64,000 nt of DNA from Linanthus parryae (lineage: Eukaryota; Streptophyta; Magnoliopsida; Ericales; Polemoniaceae), in the NCBI GenBank assembly GCA_023055425.1, contig JALGPY010000002.1, forward strand, positions 49,685,321 to 49,749,320, given 5' to 3'. Position 1 is the first letter of the stretch, and the number at the start of each line of letters is the position of its first letter. This document shows positions 24,014-36,217 of the stretch, piece by piece. Below the pieces are notes generated by a model that was given only the letters and a program-made list of their open reading frames with translations, had not been told where the DNA came from and ran no database searches. The position numbers and the translations under genes were made by a program.

Positions 24014-25039
24014 GCTTCACCAGCAGCCCAACCCCCTCACAGCCACCAGCAGCTACCACCACCACCTCCATCACCGTCCACATCATCATCACCACCATTG
24101 TTGAAGCCTCGGCAAAAACCCACCACCACCACCATTCAGCTCTCTCTCTCTCCCTCTTCACCTATCTGCCACCAGAGAGCCAACAGCAGCAGCAGAGGAA
24201 GAGAGGCAGCAGCCACTCTCCACCACTGCCGCCATTGTTTCCGGCAGCAAGGACCACCAAGCTCACCACTGCTCCACCTCCACCCTCTGTCTCTCTCCCT
24301 CTCACTCCTCCTCTGTTCGAAGACCACCTAAACTGCCACTAACAGAGAGGAGCAGAGCCGCCACCACCGTCGTGGTTCCCGTCGGGTCAACCATCGAGAA
24401 GACCCACTTCACCACCACCCTCTCTCTCCTCTTCGTCTCTCTCTCTCTCAGCCTCTCTTACTTGGTTGAGAGCTCAGGAGGGGTCGGAGAAACCAGACAG
24501 TAGCAGCAGCAGTAGCGGAAGCCACCACTGCCGCCGCCGCCACCATTGTTTCCGGCGACCAGCTCGGGAAATCACCACCAGCACCACCCGCTCTCTCCCA
24601 CTGCTTCCAGTAGACTCCTAGAGTCTCGACTAAGTCAGCAGAAGACCCAGAACCAGCCAAGAAGCCATTATTTCCGGCGGGGGAGCTTCGAAGTCCGGCG
24701 ACTCCGATTCGAGACCTCGACCCGACGCATATCTCAACGGTTTCCGGCCATTTTTGGCCTAGGTATGTGCTACACCCTCTGTTTAGTCATTTTACATAAT
24801 CAAAACCTGAATTTGATAGCTAGATTTAAGATTTGAAGAGCTACAATGGGTTGTTCTTGAAAGAGGGGTCAAAGTGTAATTTTCAGAAATATTTTAACAT
24901 GAAAAGGGGGGACTGTTTGATGTTTTCAGAAACTTTAGGGTGGTTAGTGTCTTTTAATATAACTGTTTTAGTATAATTTAGAGTATTTGTTGATTTTATT
25001 ACAAATTAGAATTTGTATAATTAAATTTCACTTTTAGCT

Positions 25040-25042
25040 AAA

Positions 25043-25120
<78 letters not shown>
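25040..25120. repeat. (AAT)n microsatellite in the 5' LTR
   Basis: About 27 trinucleotide units. The matching tract in the 3' LTR (33439-33522) is one unit longer. Confidence 0.95.
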
Positions 25121-25122
<2 letters not shown>

Positions 25123-26571
25123 CATTAATAATGACTTTGGGTTTAAAGATAATATCTAAAAATAGAAGCTTTTGTCCCGGAAAATTTATTCGGTTAAAGA
25201 AATAGTAAACAAGTTATTTGAAACTAAAATAGAAACGTTTTTGTAAAAGTTTTTATTAAATATTGTTTCATTGCAAAATCTATAACATTAGTTATTAAAC
25301 TTGCAAAATTATACTTTTCTAAATATTATAGTATCGTGTATAGTTTTTCTTAAAAATATAATAGTCGAGACTCACTTTGTCATTCAAATTAATTCTTAAG
25401 TATAATTTCTATAGCTCATAATTTTATTAGTCACTTTTAATTATTAATAATAATAATAATAATAGTTGTTTAAGAAAATAGATGAGTTGTTTTATTTCTA
25501 AGAAATTATAAGTGGGTAATAAAATAATAGAAATATAAATAGTAGGATTTAAATTGATATAAATACTCTTTTAGGATTTATAGCATTTTACTTGGATAAT
25601 TGTTGACGTAGAAGACACGATTTGTAGGTGACATCTTTGTAGGCCCGAGCCACTGCTAGGACGTGCTTTTGCTACGGAAAGTAAGGTAAGTGAACATGCC
25701 AAGTCTTGCGAGCCTAGTTCCTTTCGTGTCTCGTTTTAGCTTTTATACTAGTCTCAAAATATTTATTATTTATTTTCATGTTCAATTGTGTCATTCTTAT
25801 ATTTTCAGAAGTTGCTTTGTTTATTTCTGTCACACGAATAATATTAATGCATAATTAATTAAAGTGGAAAGAGTTGTGCGGGGATCGTTGTGATTTCATT
25901 TATCTAGATTGGTCGTGTTGGCTTCGTCCTCTCGACCCGCTTATTTTAACCCGGTCGCAACCTGCCGGGTCGCTCCATGTACTCACCTCTCTGGCCGCGA
26001 GGAGTCTTAGGGGGGTGCCGGCACTTAAGGTCACGGCTGCTAGTGATAGTATAGTAGATCTTCCCCGTATCAACACAGAATAATAATACAGTTTTCCTGA
26101 GTTTTGGATATTATGAAAGAAAGAAGTTTAGTAAAGAAGAGAAGTTTCAGTTGAGCTTTTGTTTCAGAGAAGTTATTTTATTCCTGTTATTCATTTCCCG
26201 TTCTGAGTTATTGCAAAAGAAAAGATATTCATTCTTCGTCTGTTTTACATGCTTGGGTGTCGCTTACTCAGTCTTTTGTACTGACTTTGAAACTGCGGTT
26301 CCTGTTTCCTTCCCACCGCAGGCTTAGGAGCTGAGGACTATGGCATAGCAGGGTACGGGACTCACGTAGACGGTTTTCAGCACGAGTAGTGATGTAGTTG
26401 GCTAGCTCACCTTATGTAGTAATTTTGAGAAGACTTATGTAATATCTAATGACTTCTGGATGTTTAATATTATGTAATAAATAAGTGGGATGTTGTGCTT
26501 TTGATTTCCGCCGTTACTTTTAGCATCGCCCTCCCGGTCTTGTCCGAGCCGGATAAGGGGGTTGTTGCAGG

Positions 26572-26583
26572 TGGTATCAGAGC
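26572..26583 (+). other. Primer binding site, initiator tRNA-Met
   Basis: TGGTATCAGAGC begins two bases after the 5' LTR of the Tekay-like element. Confidence 0.93.
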
Positions 26584-26999
26584 AGGCAATCCGTAAAAAG
26601 GGAATTAAAAACCTGTAGGGCAACTTAAAATGGACATAGGGCAAGATAATTAAAATTGGAAAGCCGTTCGGGTTATGGGTAGCTTAGGAGATTGGTCTTG
26701 AGTATTCCCGCCCACCCACATCCTGTTCTGCGAGTTTCATAAGTTATTTTACTATCTCTGATCATTATAGTGAAAAGGAAGAAAGCAGAGTTTGAATTAT
26801 CTTGGAAGAATTACAGACTTGAGCATTTTGTGCCTTATTATAGAATTGCTATGCTATGCATGTTATTTTATGTTGGATTTGTTTACTGAGAACTAATGGC
26901 TTGATTACTGAAGTTTCCGCGACCTTAACCAAGGGTACCATAGGGCGTGACTAATAGACCACTTCGTTATCACTATATAGGAAAGTTTGAACAGGACAG

Positions 27000-29900
27000 A
27001 TGGCTGATAACATCTCCATGGAGCAATTTTTCACCCAAATGTCCCAGATGATGAACAACGGGGGACAGACAGGGACTAACTGGGCTAAGAAAGTAGCTGA
27101 GATGAGACCAATGGAGTTCACTGGGAGAGAAGATCCTGTCGAATTAGAAGACTGGATCGTGGAAATGGATAAAATTCTGGAGACAATAGAATGCCCCGAT
27201 GATAAGAAAGTCAATTGCGCAGTCTTTTACTTGAAGAGTGAAGCAAATCTCTGGTGGAGGAATGCACGAGAAACACTCCTAGCTGATCCCAAGTTCGACT
27301 GGGAAGCACTTCAAACTGCGCTCAGAGCACGTTTTTACCCTCACCATGTGAAGAGGAGCAAGGAACAGGAATTCCAGAACCTGCAGCAGGGAAATGACTC
27401 AGTGACAGAATATTTTCGGAAGTTTACCGAACTGACACGATTCGTGGGGAACATGGTGCCTGACGAAGATTCCAAGGTTTCCCGATTCATCGGTGGATTA
27501 CACGAGAGGCTGCAAGAATCTCTCCTGAGCAGGACATACTCCACACTTCATGAAGCCTACGACAGAGCTGCAGACATCTGGCGGGTTCGTGTCACCCAAG
27601 AAGAGAAACGCAAGAAGCGTAAGATGGAAGAGGCCGGGGGAAGCAACAACTTTTCCAGGGGAATTCAGAAATTCAGGTCTAACAATGGAGGAGGTAACCA
27701 AGGGCAGAATCGTGGCAACCAGCAAAACACTGGAAATCAGAAGGTTCGGCGATACTTTTGCAAATGGTGCCCACGGAACCACCCAGGGGAAGATTGTGCA
27801 GGGAATGTTGTCACTTGTAACAACTGTGGTAAGAGGGGGCATCGGTCCTATGAATGCCGTTCACAACCAGCTGGGAACCAACAAATAATCCAAGGCGGTA
27901 ATTTTGGGAGGCCACAGCTGAACAACTATCAAGGGAACCGCCAGCAGAATGGGAATAATTTTGCCCGCAACCAGCAGTTTGGAAACCAGCAGAATGGGAA
28001 TCGCAATCAGAACAATGGGGGCAATGGATATGGCAGGCAGCAGAACTACAACCCAGGCAATGCAGGCCAGAACGGAGGTCAACCCAGGATCGGAAACGGT
28101 AACGCTGGATATGGAAACAACCACAATGGGGCAGGAGCAGGAGGAGCAGGAAATCAGAATGCAAATGTGGGAAGAATTGCTGTGATGACCAAGACTGAAG
28201 CAGAGGCTGCACACGGAGTTGTTACGGGTACATTTTCTGTTTATGAGCAACCTGCTTTCGTACTGTTTGATTCTGGCGCATCATTTTCTTTCATTTCGTC
28301 TGCATTTGTTGATAAGCTGGGTTTACATAATTCATCTAGTATATCTATCCCAGTAGCAACCCCTGATGGCCAAATAACGCTTTGTGACACTGTATATGAA
28401 TGGGTGGAACTAAAAATCCTAAACAGTGTCTTACCTGCCAACTTAATAAAATTTAATCTAGGAGGCATAGACGTGATCCTAGGAATGGATTGGTTGGGGA
28501 AGTATCGGGCAGTTATCAATTGCTATGACCAGAAGGTTCGATTTAGGGGACCTAAAGGAGAAAAGATCACCTACCGGGGTATTCCTACTGAGCCTCGGAT
28601 TAGACTAGTGTCAGCTCTGGCAATAATTAACCAAATGAAGAAGGGGAACTCTGCCTATGTGTGTTATGTCCAAGACGTAACCAAGAAGGAGAATGTGCTG
28701 GATGAGATACCAGTCGTGCGGGAATTTCCTGATGTGTTTCCCGATGAGATTCCCGGAATGCCACCTCATCGAGAAGTGGAGTTTACTTTAGACCTGGTAC
28801 CTGGAACTGCACCCATTTCCAAGGCGCCGTATCGGATGGCACCTGTGGAATTGAAGGAGCTGAAGGAACAGATACAAGAACTTCTACAGAAGGGGTACAT
28901 ACGACCTAGTGTGTCACCCTGGGGAGCACCAGTGCTGTTTGTCAGGAAGAAGGATGGAAGCTTGCGATTATGCATTGACTACCGGGAGCTGAACAGTGCC
29001 ACTATCAAGAACAAGTATCCGCTACCCCGGATTGACGATTTGTTCGACCAGCTGCAAGGAGCCAGTGTTTTCTCCAAGATAGATCTGAGGTCTGGTTATC
29101 ATCAACTCCGCGTAGCCGAGAAAGATATTCCAAAGACGGCCTTTAGCACCAGATACGGTCACTACGAGTTCACAGTTATGCCGTTCGGTTTGACTAATGC
29201 ACCCGCGGTTTTCATGGACTTAATGAATCGCGTAATGAAACCATATTTGGACCAGTTCGTGGTTGTTTTCATTGATGACATCCTGGTGTACTCGAAGAAC
29301 GAAGGGGATCACGAAGAACATCTCCGGACAGTATTGCAGACCTTGAGGCAAGAGCAGCTGTACGCCAAGCTTTCGAAGTGTGATTTTTGGTTGGATCGTG
29401 TGCCGTTCCTAGGCCACATCATCTCCAAGGAAGGAATATCCGTTGACCCAGCAAAGATCTCAGCGGTTAAAGATTGGCCTACGCCGAAGAACGTGTCCGA
29501 AATTCGAAGCTTCCTTGGTTTAGCTGGTTACTACAGGCGTTTCGTGAAGGATTTTTCAAAGATTGCCAGACCATTGACGACGTTAACAAAGAAGGCGGTA
29601 AAGTATCGCTGGGATGACAGCTGTGAAGAGGCGTTCCAGACTTTGAAGGAGAAGCTGACTACGGCACCAGTACTAGCTTTGCCAAATGACTCTGGAGAAT
29701 TCGAAGTATATAGCGATGCGTCGAAGAAAGGGCTTGGCTGTGTATTGATGCAAGACCGAAGGGTGATTGCTTACGCGTCTAGACAGCTGAAACCACACGA
29801 GGAGAATTGTGCCACACATGACCTGGAGCTAGCAGCGGTAGTGTTCGCATTAAAGATATGGAGGCATCATCTCTACGGGGCAGTTTGCAAGCTCTACACA

Positions 29901-31670
29901 GATCACCGTAGCCTGAAGTATATTTTCACACAGAAGGAACTGAACAACAGGCAACGAAGATGGCTGGAAATTATCAAGGACTACGATCTACGCATCCAGT
30001 ACCACGAAGGGAAAGCTAATGTAGTCGCTGACGCACTAAGCCGCAAGTCGAGCCATGGAGTGAACGCTATGGTAATCCTGTCGAACTGGTTATGTCACGA
30101 GTTCCAGAAGCTTAACATCGAAGTGGTAGAGCAAGGAACGGTACATAAGCTACTTGGAAGCCTGACAGCGGTACCAGACTTCTTCGAAGAAATACGAAAC
30201 AACCAAGCAGGGGATGTGAAGCTTGAAAGGATCAAGAAGAAGATTGCAGCAGGAGAGGCCAAGGAATTCCAGATTCACGAAGATGGGAGCATCCGTTACA
30301 AAGGAAGATGGTGCGTGCCACAGAAGTGTTCGGAGGTTAAGAAGAAGTTGATGCAGGAGGCACACAACACTCCATACTCTGTCCATCCTGGAGGCGATAA
30401 GCTTTACAAGGATTTGAAGAAGACGTTCTGGTGGCCCAATATGAAGAAGGAGGTAGCCGAGTTCGTGGCCAGATGCCTAACAAGCCAGAAAGTGAAATTC
30501 GAGCACAAGAGAATGGGAGGTCTACTCCAACCGTTAGATGTTCCAGTCTGGAAGTGGGACTCCATATCAATGGATTTCGTCACCGCTTTGCCTACGTCGA
30601 AGAATGGACTCAACCAGATATGGGTAGTCGTAGACCGATTAACAAAGACGGCGAGATTTATTCCAATGAAAGACACGTGGAACATGGAGCAAAGGGCAGA
30701 TGCATACGTCAGAAACATCATAAGGTATCATGGGGTTCCGAGTTCGATAATCTCGGACAGAGACCCTAACTTTCTTTCTCACTTTTGGAAGGCGCTCCAA
30801 GACGCACTGGGAACTCAGCTGAAGTTCAGTACTGCTTTCCACCCAGCCACAGACGGTCAGACGGAAAGAACTATTCAGACGCTGGAGGATATGTTAAGAG
30901 CCTGTGTTATGGATTTCCAAGGGTCATGGGTCGATAAACTGCCGTTAATAGAATTCTCCTACAATAACAGTTATCACGCCAGCATCGGGATGGCACCGTA
31001 CGAAGCCTTGTATGGAAGGAAGTGTCGGTCACCACTGTGTTGGAGTGACATCAGCGAGACGGTGGTCATTGGCCCGCAGATGATTGAAGACATGACAAAT
31101 CAAGTACGGCTTATCCAGCAAAGAATGAAAGCAGCTCAAGACAGACAAAAGTCATACGCGGATCAGAAGAGAAGGCCTCTAGAGTTCCAAGTAGGAGAAA
31201 AGGCGTTTCTGCGAGTCTCACCTACTAAAGGCGTAACCAGGTTCAACCAGAAAGGAAAGTTAAGTCCTAAATTTATTGGTCCATACGATGTTATTGAGAA
31301 AATAGGGGAAGTTGCTTACCGACTGGACCTACCGTCAAATTTGGGGAAAGTACACAATGTTTTTCACGTCTCCCAGCTAAAGAAATACGTACCAGATCCG
31401 TCCCATGTGTTGGATCCAGAACCAGTAGATTTCGACCCGTCGCTGAACTACGAGGAACAACCTGTCAAGATACTGGATACAAAGACAAGGGATACGAGAA
31501 CCAAAAGCGTCAAACTAGTCAAAGTCCTTTGGACCAACCACCAAACGGAAGAAGCAACTTGGGAAGCTGAAGAAGAAATGAGAAAGAAGTACCCGCACTT
31601 GTTTAATGAGGTACGTGGAGTTCCGGGGACGTCACTCTCTAAGGGGGAGAGGACGCAACCCTCTGTTTAA
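27000..31670 (+). CDS. Gag-pol polyprotein with chromodomain, Ty3/gypsy
   Basis: 1556 residues in one frame, starting at an ATG 430 bases after the LTR. In order: retrotransposon gag domain (about residues 60-200), Asn/Gly/Gln-rich linker, zinc knuckle [14 protein letters not shown] (about 273-286), aspartic protease [12 protein letters not shown] (about 422), and reverse transcriptase with IDYRELN (about 659) and the catalytic FIDDIL (about 758). RNase H follows with [10 protein letters not shown] (about 903), then the integrase HHCC region and the core with D in [10 protein letters not shown] in ISDRDPNF and E in GQTERTIQ. The end is a chromodomain ([20 protein letters not shown]). The product would be processed into particle proteins, reverse transcriptase/RNase H and integrase. 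One oddity: the last zinc-binding Cys of the integrase HHCC finger is Ser (C1159-L-T-S1162), while the related element at 42100-46590 has CLTC. Confidence 0.95.
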   Translation: MADNISMEQFFTQMSQMMNNGGQTGTNWAKKVAEMRPMEFTGREDPVELEDWIVEMDKILETIECPDDKKVNCAVFYLKSEANLWWRNARETLLADPKFDWEALQTALRARFYPHHVKRSKEQEFQNLQQGNDSVTEYFRKFTELTRFVGNMVPDEDSKVSRFIGGLHERLQESLLSRTYSTLHEAYDRAADIWRVRVTQEEKRKKRKMEEAGGSNNFSRGIQKFRSNNGGGNQGQNRGNQQNTGNQKVRRYFCKWCPRNHPGEDCAGNVVTCNNCGKRGHRSYECRSQPAGNQQIIQGGNFGRPQLNNYQGNRQQNGNNFARNQQFGNQQNGNRNQNNGGNGYGRQQNYNPGNAGQNGGQPRIGNGNAGYGNNHNGAGAGGAGNQNANVGRIAVMTKTEAEAAHGVVTGTFSVYEQPAFVLFDSGASFSFISSAFVDKLGLHNSSSISIPVATPDGQITLCDTVYEWVELKILNSVLPANLIKFNLGGIDVILGMDWLGKYRAVINCYDQKVRFRGPKGEKITYRGIPTEPRIRLVSALAIINQMKKGNSAYVCYVQDVTKKENVLDEIPVVREFPDVFPDEIPGMPPHREVEFTLDLVPGTAPISKAPYRMAPVELKELKEQIQELLQKGYIRPSVSPWGAPVLFVRKKDGSLRLCIDYRELNSATIKNKYPLPRIDDLFDQLQGASVFSKIDLRSGYHQLRVAEKDIPKTAFSTRYGHYEFTVMPFGLTNAPAVFMDLMNRVMKPYLDQFVVVFIDDILVYSKNEGDHEEHLRTVLQTLRQEQLYAKLSKCDFWLDRVPFLGHIISKEGISVDPAKISAVKDWPTPKNVSEIRSFLGLAGYYRRFVKDFSKIARPLTTLTKKAVKYRWDDSCEEAFQTLKEKLTTAPVLALPNDSGEFEVYSDASKKGLGCVLMQDRRVIAYASRQLKPHEENCATHDLELAAVVFALKIWRHHLYGAVCKLYTDHRSLKYIFTQKELNNRQRRWLEIIKDYDLRIQYHEGKANVVADALSRKSSHGVNAMVILSNWLCHEFQKLNIEVVEQGTVHKLLGSLTAVPDFFEEIRNNQAGDVKLERIKKKIAAGEAKEFQIHEDGSIRYKGRWCVPQKCSEVKKKLMQEAHNTPYSVHPGGDKLYKDLKKTFWWPNMKKEVAEFVARCLTSQKVKFEHKRMGGLLQPLDVPVWKWDSISMDFVTALPTSKNGLNQIWVVVDRLTKTARFIPMKDTWNMEQRADAYVRNIIRYHGVPSSIISDRDPNFLSHFWKALQDALGTQLKFSTAFHPATDGQTERTIQTLEDMLRACVMDFQGSWVDKLPLIEFSYNNSYHASIGMAPYEALYGRKCRSPLCWSDISETVVIGPQMIEDMTNQVRLIQQRMKAAQDRQKSYADQKRRPLEFQVGEKAFLRVSPTKGVTRFNQKGKLSPKFIGPYDVIEKIGEVAYRLDLPSNLGKVHNVFHVSQLKKYVPDPSHVLDPEPVDFDPSLNYEEQPVKILDTKTRDTRTKSVKLVKVLWTNHQTEEATWEAEEEMRKKYPHLFNEVRGVPGTSLSKGERTQPSV

Positions 31671-31996
31671 TACCATTACATCTTAGTTTGATATTTTCAC
31701 GTCTTAAGCACCTTTGAGATACGTTTGAATACCCTTGAGATACATTTGACCGAGACTTAGAAACCGAATGAGACTAAGACCACTTAATTAGATAGACGTG
31801 ACCACGACCTTATTTGGCGTTACATGTTGCATTACGTATGTTTTAATTGGCTACTTGCTATTAGTGTTACGTGAAATTACTTGTCAGTCATATGATATTA
31901 ATGTTGTTAGATAGTTGTTTGTTGGATTGATAGAGTATCATGAGTAGTTGCCTGATTTTAGCTTCGAGGACGAAGCTCTGTTTAAGGGGGGAAGAA
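31671..31996 (+). other. 3' untranslated region and polypurine tract of the Tekay-like element
   Basis: No gene. It ends with a purine run (AAGGGGGGAAGAA, about 31984-31996) directly before the 3' LTR; this primes plus-strand DNA synthesis. Confidence 0.85.
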
Positions 31997-33441
31997 TGTA
32001 ATGCCCCGTTTAATTAGCAGGGGTAAAATAGTCATTATAATAGCATAATAACAATTTTAGTGACAAAATAATGTTTAAATATATTTTAGAGTTTTATTTG
32101 CAAGAAAATTTTAATATAGTTACTAGAATCACAATCGTGAATTACTACGATAGCAATTCGTAGTTTTAGTTAAAATCGTAGTGTTAACACGTACCCGACC
32201 ACCGCGAGACTAGGTGTGATTGCCACACCAAATCACTATTAGCCCTAGTACCTCAACCACACCCTACAACTCCTCCCTCTCTCACACTTTCACCAAAACT
32301 CTTCTTCACGACAAAGCAACCCTCACCGCCTCCAACCCTCACCGCCCCAACACCTTCGGGCTTCACCACCGCCCTCCACTTCTTGCCCACCAAGTAACAG
32401 CTCTATATAAGAGCTTCACCAGCAGCCCAACCCCCTCACAGCCACCAGCAGCTACCACCACCACCTCCATCACCGTCCACATCATCATCACCACCATTGT
32501 TGAAGCCTCGGCAAAAACCCACCACCACCACCATTCAGCTCTCTCTCTCTCCCTCTTCACCTATCTGCCACCAGAGAGCCAACAGCAGCAGCAGAGGAAG
32601 AGAGGCAGCAGCCACTCTCCACCACTGCCGCCATTGTTTCCGGCAGCAAGGACCACCAAGCTCACCACTGCTCCACCTCCACCCTCTGTCTCTCTCCCTC
32701 TCACTCCTCCTCTGTTCGAAGACCACCTAAACTGCCACTAACAGAGAGGAGCAGAGCCGCCACCACCGTCGTGGTTCCCGTCGGGTCAACCATCGAGAAG
32801 ACCCACTTCACCACCACCCTCTCTCTCCTCTTCGTCTCTCTCTCTCTCAGCCTCTCTTACTTGGTTGAGAGCTCAGGAGGGGTCGGAGAAACCAGACAGT
32901 AGCAGCAGCAGTAGCGGAAGCCACCACTGCCGCCGCCGCCACCATTGTTTCCGGCGACCAGCTCGGGAAATCACCACCAGCACCACCCGCTCTCTCCCAC
33001 TGCTTCCAGTAGACTCCTAGAGTCTCGACTAAGTCAGCAGAAGACCCAGAACCAGCCAAGAAGCCATTATTTCCGGCGGGGGAGCTTCGAAGTCCGGCGA
33101 CTCCGATTCGAGACCTCGACCCGACGCATATCTCAACGGTTTCCGGCCATTTTTGGCCTAGGTATGTGCTACACCCTCTGTTTAGTCATTTTACATAATC
33201 AAAACCTGAATTTGATAGCTAGATTTAAGATTTGAAGAGCTACAATGGGTTGTTCTTGAAAGAGGGGTCAAAGTGTAATTTTCAGAAATATTTTAACATG
33301 AAAAGGGGGGACTGTTTGATGTTTTCAGAAACTTTAGGGTGGTTAGTGTCTTTTAATATAACTGTTTTAGTATAATTTAGAGTATTTGTTGATTTTATTA
33401 CAAATTAGAATTTGTATAATTAAATTTCACTTTTAGCTAAA

Positions 33442-33524
<83 letters not shown>

Positions 33525-34974
33525 CATTAATAATGACTTTGGGTTTAAAGATAATATCTAAAAATAGAAGCTTTTGTCCCGGAAAATTTATTCGGTTAAA
33601 GAAATAGTAAACAAGTTATTTGAAACTAAAATAGAAACGTTTTTGTAAAAGTTTTTATTAAATATTGTTTCATTGCAAAATCTATAACATTAGTTATTAA
33701 ACTTGCAAAATTATACTTTTCTAAATATTATAGTATCGTGTATAGTTTTTCTTAAAAATATAATAGTCGAGACTCACTTTGTCATTCAAATTAATTCTTA
33801 AGTATAATTTCTATAGCTCATAATTTTATTAGTCACTTTTAATTATTAATAATAATAATAATAATAATAGTTGTTTAAGAAAATAGATGAGTTGTTTTAT
33901 TTCTAAGAAATTATAAGTGGGTAATAAAATAATAGAAATATAAATAGTAGGATTTAAATTGATATAAATACTCTTTTAGGATTTATAGCATTTTACTTGG
34001 ATAATTGTTGACGTAGAAGACACGATTTGTAGGTGACATCTTTGTAGGCCCGAGCCACTGCTAGGACGTGCTTTTGCTACGGAAAGTAAGGTAAGTGAAC
34101 ATGCCAAGTCTTGCGAGCCTAGTTCCTTTCGTGTCTCGTTTTAGCTTTTATACTAGTCTCAAAATATTCATTATTTATTTTCATGTTCAATTGTGTCATT
34201 CTTATATTTTCAGAAGTTGCTTTGTTTATTTCTGTCACACGAATAATATTAATGCATAATTAATTAAAGTGGAAAGAGTTGTGCGGGGATCGTTGTGATT
34301 TCATTTATCTAGATTGGTCGTGTTGGCTTCGTCCTCTCGACCCGCTTATTTTAACCCGGTCGCAACCTGCCGGGTCGCTCCATGTACTCACCTCTCTGGC
34401 CGCGAGGAGTCTTAGGGGGGTGCCGGCACTTAAGGTCACGGCTGCTAGTGATAGTATAGTAGATCTTCCCCGTATCAACACAGAATAATAATACAGTTTT
34501 CCTGAGTTTTGGATATTATGAAAGAAAGAAGTTTAGTAAAGAAGAGAAGTTTCAGTTGAGCTTTTGTTTCAGAGAAGTTATTTTATTCCTGTTATTCATT
34601 TCCCGTTCTGAGTTATTGCAAAAGAAAAGATATTCATTCTTCGTCTGTTTTACATGCTTGGGTGTCGCTTACTCAGTCTTTTGTACTGACTTTGAAACTG
34701 CGGTTCCTGTTTCCTTCCCACCGCAGGCTTAGGAGCTGAGGACTATGGCATAGCAGGGTACGGGACTCACGTAGACGGTTTTCAGCACGAGTAGTGATGT
34801 AGTTGGCTAGCTCACCTTATGTAGTAATTTTGAGAAGACTTATGTAATATCTAATGACTTCTGGATGTTTAATATTATGTAATAAATAAGTGGGATGTTG
34901 TGCTTTTGATTTCCGCCGTTACTTTTAGCATCGCCCTCCCGGTCTTGTCCGAGCCGGATAAGGGGGTTGTTGCA
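31997..34974 (+). repeat. 3' LTR of the Tekay-like element
   Basis: 2978 bp, almost identical to the 5' LTR; the length difference of 6 bp is explained by one extra unit in each of two AAT tracts (33439-33522 and about 33845-33870). Confidence 0.95.
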
Positions 34975-36217
34975 TTGCGGATCCAGTTGAGTTGTTCTGT
35001 GACAACACTGGGGCGATCGCGCAATCAAAGGAACTCAGATCGCACCAGAAGTCCAAGCACGTGCTCAGGAAGTTTCATCTGATTCGAGATATTATCGATA
35101 GAGGAGACGTTCGGATATGCAAGATTCCTACAGATGATAATCTGTCAGACCCGCTTACGAAGCCTCTCACGCAGTGGAAGCATGAAGGGCACACTAGGAG
35201 TATGGGCATACGAGATGCGCCAGATTGGCTCTAGTGCAAGTGGGAGACTGTTGGAATAGATGCCCTAGAGGCAATCTAGTTTAGTATGAATTATTTGTGG
35301 CTAGAAATTCATTTATTATTTATTGGATATTTAATATAATGAAGTCCTTAGATTTACAATTGTGTTGTTTATCTTAAATATCCCTAGTCAAGTATAATGA
35401 TTAATGGGACAATCATCTATAGACTAGTATGGGGTTGGATTGATATAGAGATATCACGATCCAACACATAGGTGTGCATTAGGGAATGTTGCACTGGATT
35501 GACCCATCTCCGGGAAGGCTACATACACGTTATATTGAGTCACAAGCGCTTCTCGCGGTGCAATGGTATTGTCATCCTTAGACTTGAAGTCACTAGATAT
35601 TCTAGTTGTGGATTATTGTGATCTTGGTAGCGTTAAACGCTACACCGTAACTGGGTAGTTATAAAGGCGTGTACTGGATACAATAAGAAGCAAGCTTAGA
35701 GATCGTAGTGGACGTAGATAGAATTTGTCCCTCCCACATAACGGGAGCAAATATCCTAGGCCACTCGAGGGATAGTGCTTATAGAATGTCTGGCCAGACT
35801 CAAATAAATCAATATGGGATATTGATGTTATTTGCACGAATAAGGCTATTCCCATGGATCGAGAAACTATGGATTGGATATACGAGTGTGAATTGTATGT
35901 CTCGTGTCCAATCCGGATATAGAGACAAAGGGATGAGACAATTACTTGTACAAAGGTTGTCAAGATGACTATTCTATTAGTTGGCTAGAATGGATGTTTT
36001 GCCAGAAACCGCTCCATATTAGCAAATAGTTGCTACCAACTAGATAGAACATATGGGGTCACACTCTACATAGAGTTGAACTAGATTTGGAAATTAATTA
36101 ATTGGATTAATTAATTAGAAGGATCACTTTGCAAACCCTTGCAAACTTAGTAGGGACTAATTTGCAAGGAAGGTACTAAATTGAATTCTAGTAGGACTAG
36201 AATAAGTCCTTTAGGTA

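Larger units (their letters stand above)
23598..26569 (+). repeat. 5' LTR of the Tekay-like element
   Basis: 2972 bp. A TATA box (CTATATAAGAGC, about 24002-24013) marks the probable promoter. It is followed by a CACCAC/CTCTCT-rich transcribed leader that gives long but meaningless open frames. An AAT microsatellite lies at about 25040-25120 and a smaller one at about 25441-25464. Confidence 0.95.
23598..34974 (+). mobile_element. Young Ty3/gypsy chromovirus (Tekay-like), complete
   Basis: An 11.4-kb element inserted in the copia RNase H gene with perfect 5-bp duplications TTGCG (23593-23597 and 34975-34979). LTRs start TGTAATGCCCCG and end GTTGTTGCA. It has a primer site, one uninterrupted gag-pol frame with a C-terminal chromodomain and a purine tract before the 3' LTR. 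By eye the LTRs differ by one substitution (T in ATATTTATT near 25760, C in the other copy) and by one repeat unit in each of two AAT microsatellites. This marks a very recent insertion. The RT-RNaseH-integrase order and chromodomain support a chromovirus; large LTRs fit Tekay/Del. Confidence 0.95.
19901..35234 (+). pseudogene. Copia gag-pol polyprotein, broken
   Basis: The first ATG of the frame is at 19901. Gag is followed by a zinc knuckle, CHYCSQPGHWRRNC (about 20660-20700), and protease DTGCGSH (about 20806). Next come the gag-pre-integrase segment HCHLGHINEKRV and the integrase core with D in HTDVCG, D in LRSDRGGEY and E in WNGVSERRNR. Reverse transcriptase carries YVDDILL (about 22866), and RNase H follows. 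Defects: a one-base frameshift at about 22055-22066, so frame one ends at 22090; a TGA at 22557-22559 where the family usually has an Arg codon; and a gypsy insertion at 23597/23598. The C-terminal part resumes at 34980 as DPVELFCDNTGAIAQSKELR and stops at 35234. Without the insertion the RNase H frame would join directly. The element cannot make its own enzymes. Confidence 0.93.

Noticed and set aside
23821..24342. 173-codon Ser/Thr/His-rich open frame, repeated at 32220-32741
   Set aside because: It lies in the CACCAC/CTCTCT-rich leader of both LTR copies and starts with TTG; its repetition only reflects LTR identity.
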